64,000 bases of DNA from Eretmocerus hayati (taxonomy: Eukaryota > Arthropoda > Insecta > Hymenoptera > Aphelinidae), in assembly GCA_029851415.1 (NCBI GenBank), contig CM056743.1:90742501-90806500 (forward strand), given 5' to 3'. A program made the position numbers and the translations under genes. The stretch's first letter is position 1; every line of letters starts with the position of its first letter. Shown piece after piece: positions 11,289 to 23,290 of the stretch. The notes beneath the pieces were generated by a model, which had not been told where the DNA came from, made no database searches, and worked only from the letters and a program-made list of their open reading frames with translations.

Positions 11289-11630
11289 ATGGATTTTACT
11301 CCACTCTCGATCAATGCACCTTTAGAGCCTCGTATGGTTCCGAGGATGCATCTAAAGGATTTTGATGGAAAGGAATGGCAAGTAAAGATGAGAAATGAGA
11401 AACTTCATAGAAAATTTGGATTCTACGCTGAAATTATGCGTGTTTCACCCTTCTCTCATTGCTCGGGCTTTTCAAAGTGGTGGAAGAGCAATGAAAGTTT
11501 ACCACTGACACGCGGCTCAAGTGACCGAATGTTCGATGGTTTGAACGCCCTCATATACGAAAGTTTATCTTGGTTAAGCGCTTGCGAGAGAGGTCATTTC
11601 AAACCGCTATTTCCATCTGATTTCAATTGA
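11289..11630 (+). CDS. Unknown 113-residue frame, array unit 3, extended N-terminus
   Basis: This is the only unit in which the upstream codon is TGG rather than TGA, so the frame opens 33 residues earlier at an ATG (MDFTPLSINAPLEP). The C-terminus is cut short where the array ends, losing the hydrophobic tail of units 1 and 2. The product is unrecognised. It could be the parental copy, with units 1 and 2 carrying a later nonsense change. Confidence 0.4.
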   Translation: MDFTPLSINAPLEPRMVPRMHLKDFDGKEWQVKMRNEKLHRKFGFYAEIMRVSPFSHCSGFSKWWKSNESLPLTRGSSDRMFDGLNALIYESLSWLSACERGHFKPLFPSDFN

Positions 11631-14123
11631 GAAATTAAGACTTTGAGTGCATCTAGCAGTGCCAAAGAATTTTTCGAAGTTGATAAGAGACAAATCAAGT
11701 ATAATTGTGTGTGAATGAATCATGGATATACCTGCAAAATTTTTTAATGTCTGAGATTCTAAATCTGCAAGATTTTGAACTCATTAACGAAAATCTAGTG
11801 GCAAGGTGAGTTCAAATAAGCCAAACAGTGATCACAATGAAATTAAACACAGTATCATGTGATAGGTGAATGACAGATGATTCCATCTTTGACTCGAGAT
11901 CTATTTTTCGAAGTGTTTTCTCCTTTCAATTGTAGCCCACTCTGCCGACAATCTTTCCACACCTCAGATATTGGACCTCCATTTCATTATATGGAAGCAA
12001 AAGATTTTGGACAGAATTGTGTGGAAGGCATGAAATGTACACATTTCACACCCTAAAATAAGACTCATGTGGTCGAGAATGTCGTTGAATACGGAAATAA
12101 GTAGTGAAAGATTTTCAATATCTTCTACGGCTCTACTACGAAACAGTTTTCTCTTGTTGGAGCCTGTTTGTTACTTTAAATCGTCAAATCCAAGAGAACA
12201 GAAACTACCGGAGATAGTTCAATTCAGATACTCATCACAACTGAGAAAAATCTATATGTACCTCGTTGTGTTGGCTATCTTCTTTTGCAAGCTCATGAAC
12301 AGGAATCCTACATGGGCCTGTGATAGCCATTCCATCGTCCTCCTGACCAGATTCTTCGGAAAAGTTTGTCAAGTAGTGAAATTTCCAACAGTTTAGAATT
12401 CTGCTACTGATCCTCGGCTGAAGAAAGTCATTCTATATGATGTGATTTCCAATTTTCATGCTTCAACATCACAACTACAATCTTATAATACCGAAACACT
12501 ATATTGCTCGGCTATTCCTTTCCCAGTTCACCATTCTTCGAATTTCTATCCTTACCAATGTCGTTCGAAATTATAAAGTAGAAAAAAAAGATTTTTCTGC
12601 AAATGAGTACACTTTTTCTGAAACACCTGCTCAAGAAACAGGAGGAACGAGCATGATATATACAAACAAGACCAAGCACATCGTAAAGATGGATTTGAAT
12701 CTATTTGATTCTTTGAAAAAGAGGCTATCCATCATTTTAAACGCATTTTCACCTAAACCGATCTTCATCTCATGATATTGAGAAACTATCACTGAATCTG
12801 GATAACCTTCATCATCGAAGCCAAGAAGTTCTTCGATGTCCGAGAAATCTATCCGACGACTGACGACGTCAACTTCATCATCACAGTCCTTTTCACTTGC
12901 ATCTGCATCTCCTTGGATGACGTCTAGATGAAATTCTGCGCGTAATGATAATTAATGCATGATGACATTCCATTTGCAAGCTGATTAGGAGAGCGGGGTT
13001 GAAATCACAAAGTTGGAGAAACACATTCGCATTTGAACGTGAATTAACATGTTGACTGCGACGGGGACGACCGGTGGATCCCGCAATCGCTCATCTTCTA
13101 ATCTTTACCGACTCGTGATGGCTCGAAGGGTATTTCCCAAAAGAATCTTCCATGATGATTTACTTCATCAAAAACATGAACAATGACTCAAAGAAGAGTT
13201 TGTTTCATATAAATGAAGAAGAAGTTCGCTCCCATACAGACATATTCTGCCAGAATAATGCAAGACCAGTTTGGGACCGAGATAAAATTCTGGAAAATCG
13301 GAATTCTGGTGAATGTGTTGACTGGGAATGAATTCAGAAATCTCACCATATCCAGTTTTACTATCGAATTCTCTAGTCTCGTAATCATCAGCATCTTCAC
13401 AGTCCAATTGACCATCATATTCTGCTTCATCTTCATTAATTTCATGCAAGAATGATCGGAACTTATTACCTCACATTAGAACAAGAATGGTACCTAATTT
13501 GTATTCTCGAATTCCATTTCAAATCAGGAATGAATGGACGACTCTTCAACTTATCCAGGAAGGAAATATGATTTAGCGGGTCTTTGCGTTCAGTATTGCA
13601 TTGGTAAATTATACAAATTTGATTTGATTGACGAACATGTACGAGTTATCATGAGCGATGGATTCTGACACATTCCATCATGAGGATTGATTGGGTCAAG
13701 TGAGTAAAACATCTTGTACAAAAGATTCTCTCCCTCTCCTTTTATGATACACGTTGGAAGAGTACGGGTTAGAGAAATGGATTTCATGTTGAGACGTTCA
13801 GATATCAACGCGCATCACGATATTTTATATACTTGACATCACAAATTAACAGTAATCTTGTTAATCACGCTGTATTGATCCTCATCGCAAAATCAGTGAC
13901 GGTCGAGTGCAGGGTAGGTGAGATCATCACAACCTGATCACTGCTTGTGACTAAGTAATATGTTGTGTTGAAAGTGGAAAATACCCACAAAGAAGAGCTT
14001 TTTTCCTTACATTACTTGGCACAGCGATGGAATTGTATTCGAGAAGTTGGATTTAGCTCACAATGACGCAATTTATAGAATCTAGAGACGAAAATTATCA
14101 TACTCACGAGTAATGGAATGTAT
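11631..14123. other. Region with two possible acidic exons on minus
   Basis: No recognised gene. Two minus-strand stretches (about 12,780-12,940 and 13,168-13,449) read as acidic peptides with similar D/E-rich, C- and Y-containing patterns. They might be 3' exons of the MULE gene that ends at 14,124, or a duplicated exon pair. I see no clear splice sites, so they are not called as genes. Confidence 0.3.
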
Positions 14124-15488
14124 CTATCCTAGCTGGATATATTTATCCTCCAAAGCATAGGCCACTTTCGTCACCATCATCAAAGGCGTGAAGACATCGG
14201 GTTTATCTCGTAACAAATTCCAACATCTTTTCAAATCAGTCTCATTAAATGTTATCCTAATCTTTCGTCTCCTCTTCGTCGTCCCCAGTGTCGTTTTTTC
14301 CACAAGGAGATCAAAGTTGCTGATTCTCAGATTCTCTAATACGACATCTGTGAATACGATTTCAAATTACTCTGGTTCAATCCCCGGGGAAGCAGGAATG
14401 TTTCGCATCAAAATACTTAGTAGGGCCTAATCTTAAGTATTAGCCAATTGAGGATTGCAATGGTAAATGACGTTCAAGTTCGAAGTAATTCGTTCGACAA
14501 TTCGATCGAAATTCTAAATTGGAAATCATAAAGTCATAATCGCGGGAATTTGTCGTAAAAGATATGTGAGTGCGACTTTATAGTGACTCCCAAATACATT
14601 CATGTTCTAAACTATCGATCAACGGTACATAGGGCTAAACTACAGTCTGTGGTGTTCTAGTCGAGTGACGAAGTATTTCAAGTTCACTTGAACATGAGAG
14701 TGTATGTTGAATGGTTCTCAAGCCGCTTATACCTCGATATAGTATACGTATACTAAGGAAAATTCAGATCAAATCATTCCAAGTATATTGAAGCATCGTA
14801 CTTGGATTGGATAGAATATGACCCAAGAAGGAATGTCTCAACCTTGAAACTGGAATACCTTCAAAGCACATGAATGAGGAAGATTGATACAATTCATGAG
14901 ACACTCACCAATAAACTGTCACGGATGAGGCCGTCTGTGCTCGAAGAGAGAATTGAGAACTCGATGCATCGATTCCTGTTCATTATTCGTTCTATCGAGC
15001 TTCCCATGGACACAGAACCTCTCAACGCCACGTCTGTGATGAAATGATGAATTTTCACGGTTCAAAATATTAGATGTGATTTTGATAGAAAGATGTTCTC
15101 AGTTCATGGTGATACCCCAATTAATGAATGCATGATGGAAATTTGAAATCAGGATCTGAATTATCGACTCAATTTGATAGACACTAATACCGACAAAAAT
15201 GAGAAAATTGAACTTGAACCATACGACAATACCTAGTTATCTCGAATATAGTGTTCTTGTCCCTCACCTCTTCATCCAGTATTCCTCAAAATATGTATAA
15301 AAAGCATTGGAGTAAGTTCCAAATTCCTTCTGTGCTAACTTTTTGATCTCTTCATATGTTTTTAAGATTGTATCAGATGGTAAGAGGGCGAGTGCCATCA
15401 CCATCCTGATGATTAGATGTCTTTGCGGATTATCTTTGAGATTTCGAAGTGTTGCTGCTCCTATTGCGATGGCGTTGCGCAGTATAGC
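14124..15488 (-). pseudogene. MULE-type transposase, three C-terminal exons
   Basis: Three exons read on minus: 15,268-15,488, 14,909-15,033 and 14,124-14,347. Junction phases agree throughout: the first ends before GTGAGG with two spare bases, the next follows ...CACAG and adds one, then GTGAGT and ...CACAG with one plus two. The first exon has the helical AIAIGAATLRNLK region and ends YWMKR. The second carries the family pattern RTNNxxExxH, whose Glu completes the DDE triad of Mutator-like transposases. The third is a basic tail (TKRRRKIR). A TGA at 14,919-14,921 sits where the family commonly has Trp (after HRRPHP), so the gene is probably dead. Confidence 0.65.
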
Positions 15489-16766
15489 CTAGAATTCAAT
15501 TAGGTCTCTCTTTCAATCAGACAGATCAACAAAACGAAGAACATGCGCTCTTTCTAGTGACCGTATAATATCACGTGAAAATGTGCGTTGAATCTAAAAA
15601 TAATCCATTCTTCTTGGACAACCCTAAATTTTTGTGAAGATCGAAAGAATTCACTCTCAAACCAGATATCGAATACGTGAACTCAAGTTCAGGGAGAAAA
15701 GAAGATTTCACGTTCAAATTGGAATTTTTAGTTTTTATCCGGGTTGGTGGGCCCTCCTGATCTAGTGCTCAGAGTAACATTCGTGATCGAGAATACAAAG
15801 AAGCACTCGGAGAGAAGCTCAACTTGACACTTGTGATTGAGAACTCCAAGTAGCACTCGTGATTTTCTCGAATTTCTCGAAAATTTGGGTTGGTCTTGGA
15901 AAAACTGACGTCATTTTCGGATTCAACGCACAGTTTCACGTAAGATTGTATACATCCGGCTTCGGGGGGAGGGTACTTATTTGTTGGCCTATGTTATTAC
16001 TCGACGAGGTTTTTCAGGAACTGAGTGATGGATTGATCGCCCCGCCACGATTCATGGACAGTGGGGGTGGCGTTGCGTTGGAAATAATGTATTCCATTCC
16101 ACCGTTGCATGGAAATTATTTGGTAGAGTTGAGGTGTGGAGAAACTATTAGTATACTCAAATTTGGAATACTACTGTCACTATTCATCACATCTACTAAT
16201 TTTTGGGAGGAAGTCATTCACTACGGGGCAAACCTGACAGGACCTATGTAGGTAGCTTCACTCACCGACTCCAGAATTGCTACCGAAGTTACTTGTAAGA
16301 TTCTACAAAGAGCATAAGAGGATATTCTTCCATAAGCCCTAGTTGTGCAGAAAATATTGGAAATATTTCTCAAAGAATAGAATCTGTACGTAAAATCAAC
16401 TTGCAAAAATCAGCCAATTGAACCCTCATTACAACTCCACGATCGATACTTTAGTGTCTCCAAAAAAAATCGTTGACAAAATCTCAAAGCTGGGACGTGA
16501 TGGGACTCATCGGATAAATGATTTGGATTAAGCAACCGATTTCACCCGCCCTACTAGGCCATTTCCTTCGTAAATGACTTCTTTTCCGAGATGTCGGTCG
16601 GTGTTATCAATGGAAGACGAGCTTGCAATAGTCTTTGGTTGTAATTTTCCGTTTGGCACTCGATCATATCTCCGAAAATTTTCAAGAGATACTCGTGAAT
16701 AATCACAAAGACAATGGAAAGATTAACGATTGTCTAGTGGGTAATAATTAATACGATTTCTTTTAC

Positions 16767-16982
16767 TTGTGTGAAATGGAAGTAGCATCCAGTCAATTTT
16801 GCCTCTGGGTAAATGTTGCCCCAAGCTATCTCCATGGCTTCCTCGAAGTCAGCAATGACTTTTTTGGGCTTTAACTTTGGCCAGATCTCATTTTTCATGC
16901 TATTCAAACAACTCTGGTAAGCATGTGCTGTTCTGGACGACATAAAGAACCACACACAAGGGAAACACGACGAATACATCAT
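16767..16982 (-). pseudogene. MULE-type transposase, central DDE exon
   Basis: Contains the family landmarks FxPCVWFFMSSRTAHAYQ, then KKVIADFEEAM (second catalytic Asp) and GCYFHFTQ. It ends in CAA directly before GTAAAA and joins in phase 0 to the exon starting at 15,488, giving the normal TQ-A context. Upstream, no AG acceptor exists where the phase-0 junction with the preceding exon (17,498) should fall: the bases read ...TGACTGATG before the conserved part. This missing acceptor is a second sign of decay. The intron on the 3' side (15,489-16,766) holds no gene I recognise. Confidence 0.65.
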
Positions 16983-17497
16983 CAGTCAAGTAGATGAGAC
17001 AAAATAAGGGAAGCACAACTCATGTCCATCTCAATCTACGGATCATTGATTAATGAGCCATTCATCGTTTAGGTAGAGGTTCATAAGGAATCGCGGTATT
17101 TCGTGCGACTGAAGTGAAGCTGAAGAATCATCGATCTAGAATACAAAATCAGTAGGGACTGAGTCAATATTTTCGATCGAGAGTTCTACAGAAATTCAGT
17201 AGAGATAACGAAATCAGATGGGCTTGATCAATTGATCTCGAATCTATAGCAAATGTGGTACTTGAATCTCTGGATGGAGGAGATGATTCCCTCTGAAATC
17301 ATCCCTGAGAAGTTACATGTGGAATAACCACTTCAAAAATCTCATGGCTCACTCATCACACGAATATACGATTCACTCATAGCGATGGTTTTTCAAAGGA
17401 CAACATCGAAATGATTACGAGATTAGGTGAATATCGACGACAATCAGCATTATGGATTTGGTTTGGTAATCTCTCTGATTCGACAGAAATAACTCAC

Positions 17498-17920
17498 TTT
17501 ATCATAATTTCGAGCCATTATTGTGAACAATTGCGCTATGCCATTGATGTTAGGCCTCGATAAGAATGTGCCATCATCTTGAAGCACTGTGCAATCTCCA
17601 TGCTCCTCTAATGTGTCTTTATCATGAAGAGCTAAGTGCTTGAATATTTTCTTCCCATTCTTTGTCGCAACGACCTCAGTTATGATCTTATAGGAGAGTT
17701 TCCTCTTATTTTCAGGATCATATTCAAGCAAGCTTTGACCTTGAGGGGTTTCAAAAATTTTTACATAATCTTCGATGTTCCGAACTTTTCCGCTGCCTTT
17801 TTTCCGAACTTCTGCACGCCATCGATGCATATCCCTTTCCATTTTTTCAATGGTATAATATTTAGCAGCATCCTTGTACCTGTTGTGAGGTATCTTATGT
17901 GGAGAATTCTTTCGAAACAT
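17498..17920 (-). pseudogene. MULE-type transposase, N-terminal catalytic exon
   Basis: Reads HxxxHNRYKDAA, a long charged helical part, then LQDDGTFLSRP...QLFTIMARNYDK, which matches the first catalytic Asp block of MULE transposases (DGTF ... QLxTI). The exon stops at AAA|GTGAGT, a consensus donor in phase 0. A likely acceptor is ATATCTAG just upstream of the ATG at 17,920, but its phase is one base off relative to the preceding FLYWCH-like exon. The 61-residue part around DGTF is the most reliable for identification. Confidence 0.65.
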
Positions 17921-18198
17921 GACAGCTAGATATCGAAAATCAACTCAATTGATCAATCGTGAATGACGCTTGCACAGTTCGCGAGTTTCAGTATAAGTAG
18001 GCGGAGAATTCCCCACCATGAATTGAATGGATGAATCAAATAGGTTGAATGAGATCTCAAATAACTTTGACAGTGTTCTTCCTAGTGTTGATCGAAACAC
18101 AAAATGTGTTGCCGATCGTTTTTCAAAACCGGAGGGGAAGATTCATATTCTACATTCTTGTGACAATTCACGAAGATCGTAAGAAATAATCTACTAAC

Positions 18199-18380
18199 CA
18201 TGTTCCAGCAGTTGAGGTTTCATCGAACTTGTATCGAAAATCATTGTGCCACACTGCTTCACTTTTCTTGATAGTTTCAGCAGTTGTCGTCTCACACGGT
18301 TCATTCGGGGCCGATTCTACAGGAGTAACTCCACTGGCCTGTGTAGATGAAGGGGTTTCGATTAGAAAACTATCTATCAA
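18199..18380 (-). pseudogene. FLYWCH-like zinc-finger exon of the MULE gene
   Basis: A serine/threonine/proline-rich lead is followed by AVWHNDFRYKFDE...GTW, resembling the first half of a FLYWCH zinc finger, the DNA-binding domain often placed N-terminal to MULE domains in insects. It ends before a donor GTTAGT (18,193-18,198). A better exon start may be after CTACACAG near 18,335. The cysteine/histidine half of the finger is not found in the next exon, so the domain is either split by a lost exon or broken. Confidence 0.45.
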
Positions 18381-18399
18381 TGAAACATTTTGTATGATG

Positions 18400-19695
18400 A
18401 ATTTTCATGATCGAATCATGATCATCTCCATGATTATGGAGAAACAATTTCAAACGAACTTAGATGTGCCCGAGTACTTAAGAATGTGTTAGCAGACGTA
18501 GTGAGATACAATCAACTCATCAATTGCTGATGAGAATAAGTTGTTATCTACTAAATGGTATGGAGTTACTCAAACGGAGTTCTATCCCTGACTACACTAT
18601 CCCTTGAAAGTTTTTAATCAACCAAAATTCTTTCTTCGATTTTGTGAATTTGAATACAGGAGCTAGTTTTTATGAGAAATCTCTCTTGAGAAAGAACGTC
18701 ATAGCTCGCACTGAGAGTGTCGTAGAGAGACGTTTACAAATAGATATTGGAGCTCTGGACTCGTAATCTTGAGCCTCACGAGTCTCAACCAAAATATTCA
18801 TGTGCCTCGAACTTGCTCGAGCCTACAGATTTTCTCAAGAATGATGGTGATTGGCACTTTTTCAAGCTGGAATCGGAGAGATCCTAATTCGTGAGGATGG
18901 GAATGATGAACGCCATCTTCAGGGACATGTAAATCCTTCAATTGACCCAAAGTAAAGTCCTGACCACTCAAGTAGATCTGTGTGATTCAACTCACAAAAT
19001 CGGGGAATGCATTTTTGGTTGAGATCAAATTCCTGACCGGCAATGTATCTCACAACTTATGGATGATCTCAATGCACTTGGCCTTTTTGATTATCCCACA
19101 GTTTTGGTATTAACAGCGAATATTCGATTACGAGGAGATCGAGCAGAAGTCATAGTGACCAATTTCTGAGAAAGATTGCACCCTGTTATGATAATTTAAA
19201 ACATGATCATGAGTCTGATGGGCAAATCCATTTGGGGGTTGTGACACCTGTTACGCACTTAAAATTCAATAAAAAATACCTTGAGTGAGCGAAAACCTCG
19301 GGTATAGTGGGAAATGGTTCAATGGTATTAGATCATAATATTTCCACCCCACAGACTCCATTCCTCCACTTTGCAATTGTGAAATTCACGAAAAACGAGC
19401 GTAACGGGTGTCACGCGCACAAATCGCGATTCTTCAGACGTATTTTTCATGTTTGAAATATTTAAGTTGAGAAAATGGAATTTCTTATCGTACCGTTAGC
19501 AAGTACCAAGGGAATGAGAAGGTTCACCGAGTGCTACAAACTATTTTCTATCATTTCGTCACTAAAAATCGAGTTCTGATCAGTCAAAACGCGGTTGACA
19601 GAATGGTGGATTTGCCCTGATCGAACGAAAAAAGTTCAGAGAATATATCCGAGAACGTGGAAGATGATTCAACTCAGAATCAGTCAAGTAAACTT
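18400..19695. other. Gap without recognised gene
   Basis: AT-rich sequence between the MULE remnant and the first BAG-domain exon. Only short frames; nothing further seen. Confidence 0.5.
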
Positions 19696-20111
19696 TCACA
19701 TCACCTCACCCTCGTCTATAGCCTCGGTATCAACTTCCTCAGCATCGTCGAATTCCTCTGAATCTGAGTACTCCAGTATCTTTTCAACTTGCTGAGCTTG
19801 AAGTTGAAGCCTCTTGTCTCTTTGATCTCGCTCCGATTCGGATTGAGATGGTTCATTTGGCTCTTGTCTTAGCGGAGGTACCTTTGCATCAAGCAGCTCG
19901 ATTATCTTCTTGACTTTACTGATCAAACTCCTTCTCCTCCGGATAGCTCTTGTATCATCGCTCACGTTGATCTCGTCGAGATCTAGTAGCTGCTGCTTGA
20001 ACATTTCATTGGGGTACACGTACTCAAGCTCTTTCCTTGACGGCACCGTTCCAATTGATTTCACTTGCAGCTCGAGCGCATTGACCTCTTTGAGGATGTG
20101 ATCCATTTTGG
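19696..20111 (-). CDS. BAG-domain protein, terminal exon (paralogue A)
   Basis: Begins after a pyrimidine-rich tract ending TTCTAG and ends at a TGA. The first 80 residues form a BAG domain: helix AKMDHILKEVNALELQVKSI, then LLDLDEINVSDDTRAIRRRR...KKIIELLDAK. BAG domains dock on the Hsp70 nucleotide-binding domain and promote nucleotide exchange; the arginine/lysine-rich third helix and the LDEI turn are the family signature. The rest is a charged, low-complexity acidic tail (EQ-, S- and D-rich). The preceding exon is 21,212-21,374, and the junction phase (1) agrees. The true C-terminus may be further spliced, since GGTGAGG lies just before the stop. Confidence 0.75.
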
Positions 20112-21211
20112 CTAGAACGTCGAGAAAGAACAATACAGAGGAATCAAAATCTACCTAATGCTGGAGATACCAATACTATGTGAATTGTTGTTCACGTGCT
20201 ATTAGGAAACTCCTCGAAGATCCGAAAAATATGCAGTTTCATAGGTATACGTAATTACGCATACGCCTACGTACACGTGACTCCGACGGCTCATTAACAT
20301 TTCGTCCACAGAAAAATAGAAATTGAAATCTCATTAGACATACCCCAAATCATCGTTCAGATAATTTTTCATGACTAAGATGGTATGGAAAATGTTGAAG
20401 CCACTATTTTCTTCCAAGGGGTCTTTTTGGGAATAGCAAGGACATTTTGGTCCACTATGGTCAAAAGTTGATTGTGCTGATGATTGATTGAATTAGATAA
20501 ATATTAACATTGATTGATTGATGCCCAGGCCCGGGTCACCTAAATGTTGACGAGTTGTGTTAGTTACTCGTGTACGCCTTCCTTCGCTGTGATCACGACG
20601 AAATCAGAATGTGAGAAAATGTAGGAGTATTCGTTTTAGCGAGGGCCCTGTCTGATAATGTATTCAAATGTCGGGCGATCGAATCTGTTGTCACCACACA
20701 GCTATGAGAGAATTGAATTTAATAAAATTCCAAGTTGCAAACGTACTAATATAGTTTCGTAGCCTTGAACTGTACCGAAAGCCGAATGAAAAATTATGCT
20801 GACCCCTCGCCATATAAGGCCTCATGACACTTTTCAATTGCTCATTAACACCCTCCCCCCGTCCCCCCATGAACTCTTTGATGGCCATCACACCCCTGAA
20901 AAAGCATCACAACGCTGGAAATCGAGAGCAAAATGCTCTAGAATACGATGAAAACTGAAGTTCTCCGCGGTATCCAGCTAGAGAGAGCACTGTAGACATC
21001 GTGCTTTCATCGACTCTACATTGGAAATTTTTTGGTAAAATTTGGTGAAAAATCTGATAGGGGAGGATCATGAAGGAATCTGACTCGAAGAACACTTGCT
21101 TCGCCTTTGCTTTGCTCTGAGAAAACCGGTTGAATCACAGACTGAGCAATAAATCGATCTCTACGTTCGATTTAACGCATGCATGAATAGTATAATGTAT
21201 GTACTTCTCAC
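20112..21211 (-). other. Intron of paralogue A
   Basis: GTGAGA-type donor at 21,211 and TTCTAG acceptor at 20,112 on minus. The length of about 1.1 kb includes AT-rich sequence; no other gene recognised. Confidence 0.5.
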
Positions 21212-21374
21212 CCGTAGCATCAGATTTATCACTTTCCGTGGAAGGAGCAGCAGCAGGAGCAGCAAGAGCAGCGAAGTTTAGATTTTTGAAGGTGAAACCT
21301 TCTTTACCGACGCCAGGCGCTTTCGACCCGAGGAAAAATTTTGCTCGATGCGAACTGCGGAATCCGTGTGATTC
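21212..21374 (-). CDS. Upstream exon of BAG paralogue A
   Basis: Bounded by GCCGTAG (acceptor-like) and ACGG|GTGAGA (donor). It encodes a Gly/Phe/Ala-rich low-complexity peptide (KFFLGSKAPGVGKEGFTFKN, then an alanine/proline run, then SDAT). The ending SDAT plus one base is shared with the corresponding exon of paralogue B, which is the best evidence that the two loci are duplicates. No domain recognised. The acceptor is weaker than the donor, and the start methionine must lie further upstream. Confidence 0.5.
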
Positions 21375-21789
21375 CTACGGCGCGTAGCTCATCAGCCGCG
21401 TAAACGCCGTGTTTACCGCGTGATCGCCGTGGATTGCTTGTCAGTGCGGTTCCCGGCATCTAGCTGGGTGTAACAGCGTGAGCTGTGGTGAGCTGTGGAA
21501 GTGTCAGGTAGTAGGCAGGCAGGCTGGGGCAGGCTATTAGCACTAATGTATAAGCGCTGTCATTGTGCTGCATGTAGCTATATAGTTTATTGTCAATCAC
21601 GGTCGTATTTGTCAATGCATGAAATGGAGTGATCATCAGTGTTTGAATGATCAGCTTTACTCTTGATACATTAACAACTACATGTGAGAGAATAAGTGTT
21701 CATGAGTAAATTGAAAACAGATTTGTCAGATCACTCATGAGTGTACACATCAGTTAATATCAACTCTGAAGTGAAATGCCCAGTTCATG

Positions 21790-22745
21790 AGTTGAATGTT
21801 ATAATTCCTCATAGTCTTATCAAGAGTGTCACTCTAAATATTGCAAATAGTCTACATGAGTGCGTAGCCAAAAGTTGCAAAATAGTAACTGTAACCTCAC
21901 ATCCAATAGGAGAAAACTGAGACCTGCGGCTACTCAATTGTCTTGAACCAGTCTTTGGGTTTGGATGGAAGGTTACAGTAATTAGTTTGCCACTTTTGGC
22001 TGCATACTTGTGTATGATAAGTTGAATGTTAGAATTCCTCATAGTCTTATCAAAAGTATCATCAAGATGAATGTATTCTAATTGTTGAAAATAGTCTACT
22101 AGGAGTACACAGCAAAAAGTTGCAAACTAGTAAATGTTATCTCACCTCCAAAAGAAGGAACCTGAGATCCGGCATCTTAATTGTCTCAAACCAGTTTAAA
22201 CAAATTTTCGGATTTGGATGAGAGGTTGCAGTAATTGGTTTGCCACTGTTGTCTGCATACTTATGTGTGATGAATTGAATGTTGGAATTCAGCATAGTCT
22301 TATCAAAAGTGTCTTCAAAATGAATGTATTCTAAATGTTGAAAATAGTCTACATGAGTGCGCAGCCACAAGTTGCAAACTAGTAACCGTTGCCTCTCATC
22401 CAAAAGGAGAAAACTGAGACCCGGCTACTTAATTGCCTGAACCATTTTTTTGCTTCGGATGAGATGTTACGGTAATTAGTTTGCCACTTTTGACTGCGTA
22501 CTTGTGTATGAGTTGAATGTTGGAATTCCTAATATTGGTCTTTTCAAAAGTGTCATTAAGATAAATGTCATCTGAATGTTCAGAATAGTCTCCATAAATG
22601 CATAGCCAAAAGTTGCATACATAACTGTTATCTAAAGATCCAAAAGATGAAAACTGAGACTCGACTTCTCAATTTACTTGAACCAGTTTCTTGATTTGGA
22701 TGAGGGATTACGGTGATTAGTTTGCCAATTTTGGCTGCGTACTTA
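21790..22745. repeat. Four diverged tandem units of about 230-250 bp
   Basis: The phrase GTTGAATGTTnGAATTCCTCATAGTCTT recurs near 21,791, 22,020, 22,273 and 22,512. Each is followed by a similar block with AGTTTGCCACTTTTGGCTGC. The array lies between the two BAG paralogues, with no gene inside. Confidence 0.8.
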
Positions 22746-22841
22746 TGTAAACATAGCAATGAAATATAGCAAGATCAATCACTCAACCAGACTATCAGCC
22801 AACGGAGGCATCCCCTTCACTTGAGATTGTGGGACATCCTA

Positions 22842-23290
22842 TCACATAGTTACTGGACACATTTTATTTGAAAATGTGAGAGATCTCAACCCGCGGTCAA
22901 GTGGTTTCACCTTCCTACGTACGTGGTCGCCACGCACATCATTTTTTTCAGGCAACTCATTCTTAGCTCCAGCTTGGGTTCCCACTCCCTCAGCACTTTC
23001 GGATTCGGGTTGACATCGTTCTTCGTTCGGTACCAATGGCTCCTGAACTCGGGGTGATATCTTGGAATCGAGGCCGTTGATTAGCTGTAGGACCTTGTCA
23101 ATCAAACGTTTCCTTCTCCGCCTCGCGTTCTCATTGCCCCTTACATTGATCTCGTCGAGCTCTAAAAGCTCCTGCGTGAGAATTTCGTTTATGTACGAAT
23201 ACTCGTGCTCTTCCTTCGAATTCAGCTTATCGATTAATTTCACTCACAACTCTAGCGAGGTGACGTCTTTCCGGATACGGTCTATCCTGA
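22842..23290 (-). pseudogene. BAG-domain protein, terminal exon (paralogue B, in-frame TGA)
   Basis: Starts after a strong acceptor (TTTCTTCTTTCAG). The frame set by the upstream exon reads VRIDRIRKDVTSLEL, then TGA at 23,244-23,246, then VKLIDKLNSKEEHEYSYINE and LLELDEIN...RRRRKRL. The TGA stands where paralogue A has the Gln codon CAA (LELQVKSI). The rest of the BAG fold is intact for another 60 residues, with a different charged tail. Either this copy is a recent pseudogene, or the stop is a sequence error, or the GTGAGT overlapping the stop is used as a donor. Confidence 0.65.

Larger units (their letters stand above)
10092..11619. repeat. Tandem array, three units of 527 bp
   Basis: Equivalent landmarks repeat at exactly 527-bp spacing: the start of the conserved open frame is at 10,334, 10,861 and 11,388. 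Each unit begins near TTGACACTCGATCGATATGA. The units differ by scattered substitutions, and the third ends early in unrelated sequence after about 11,619. Confidence 0.9.

Noticed and set aside
14355..14400. tRNA gene suggested by GGTTCAATCC
   Set aside because: No cloverleaf partner stems or A-box at the right distance; it lies beside a MULE exon.
15859..16251. 130-codon plus-strand frame inside the MULE intron
   Set aside because: No domain or homology pattern, and it lies opposite a gene supported by phased exons.
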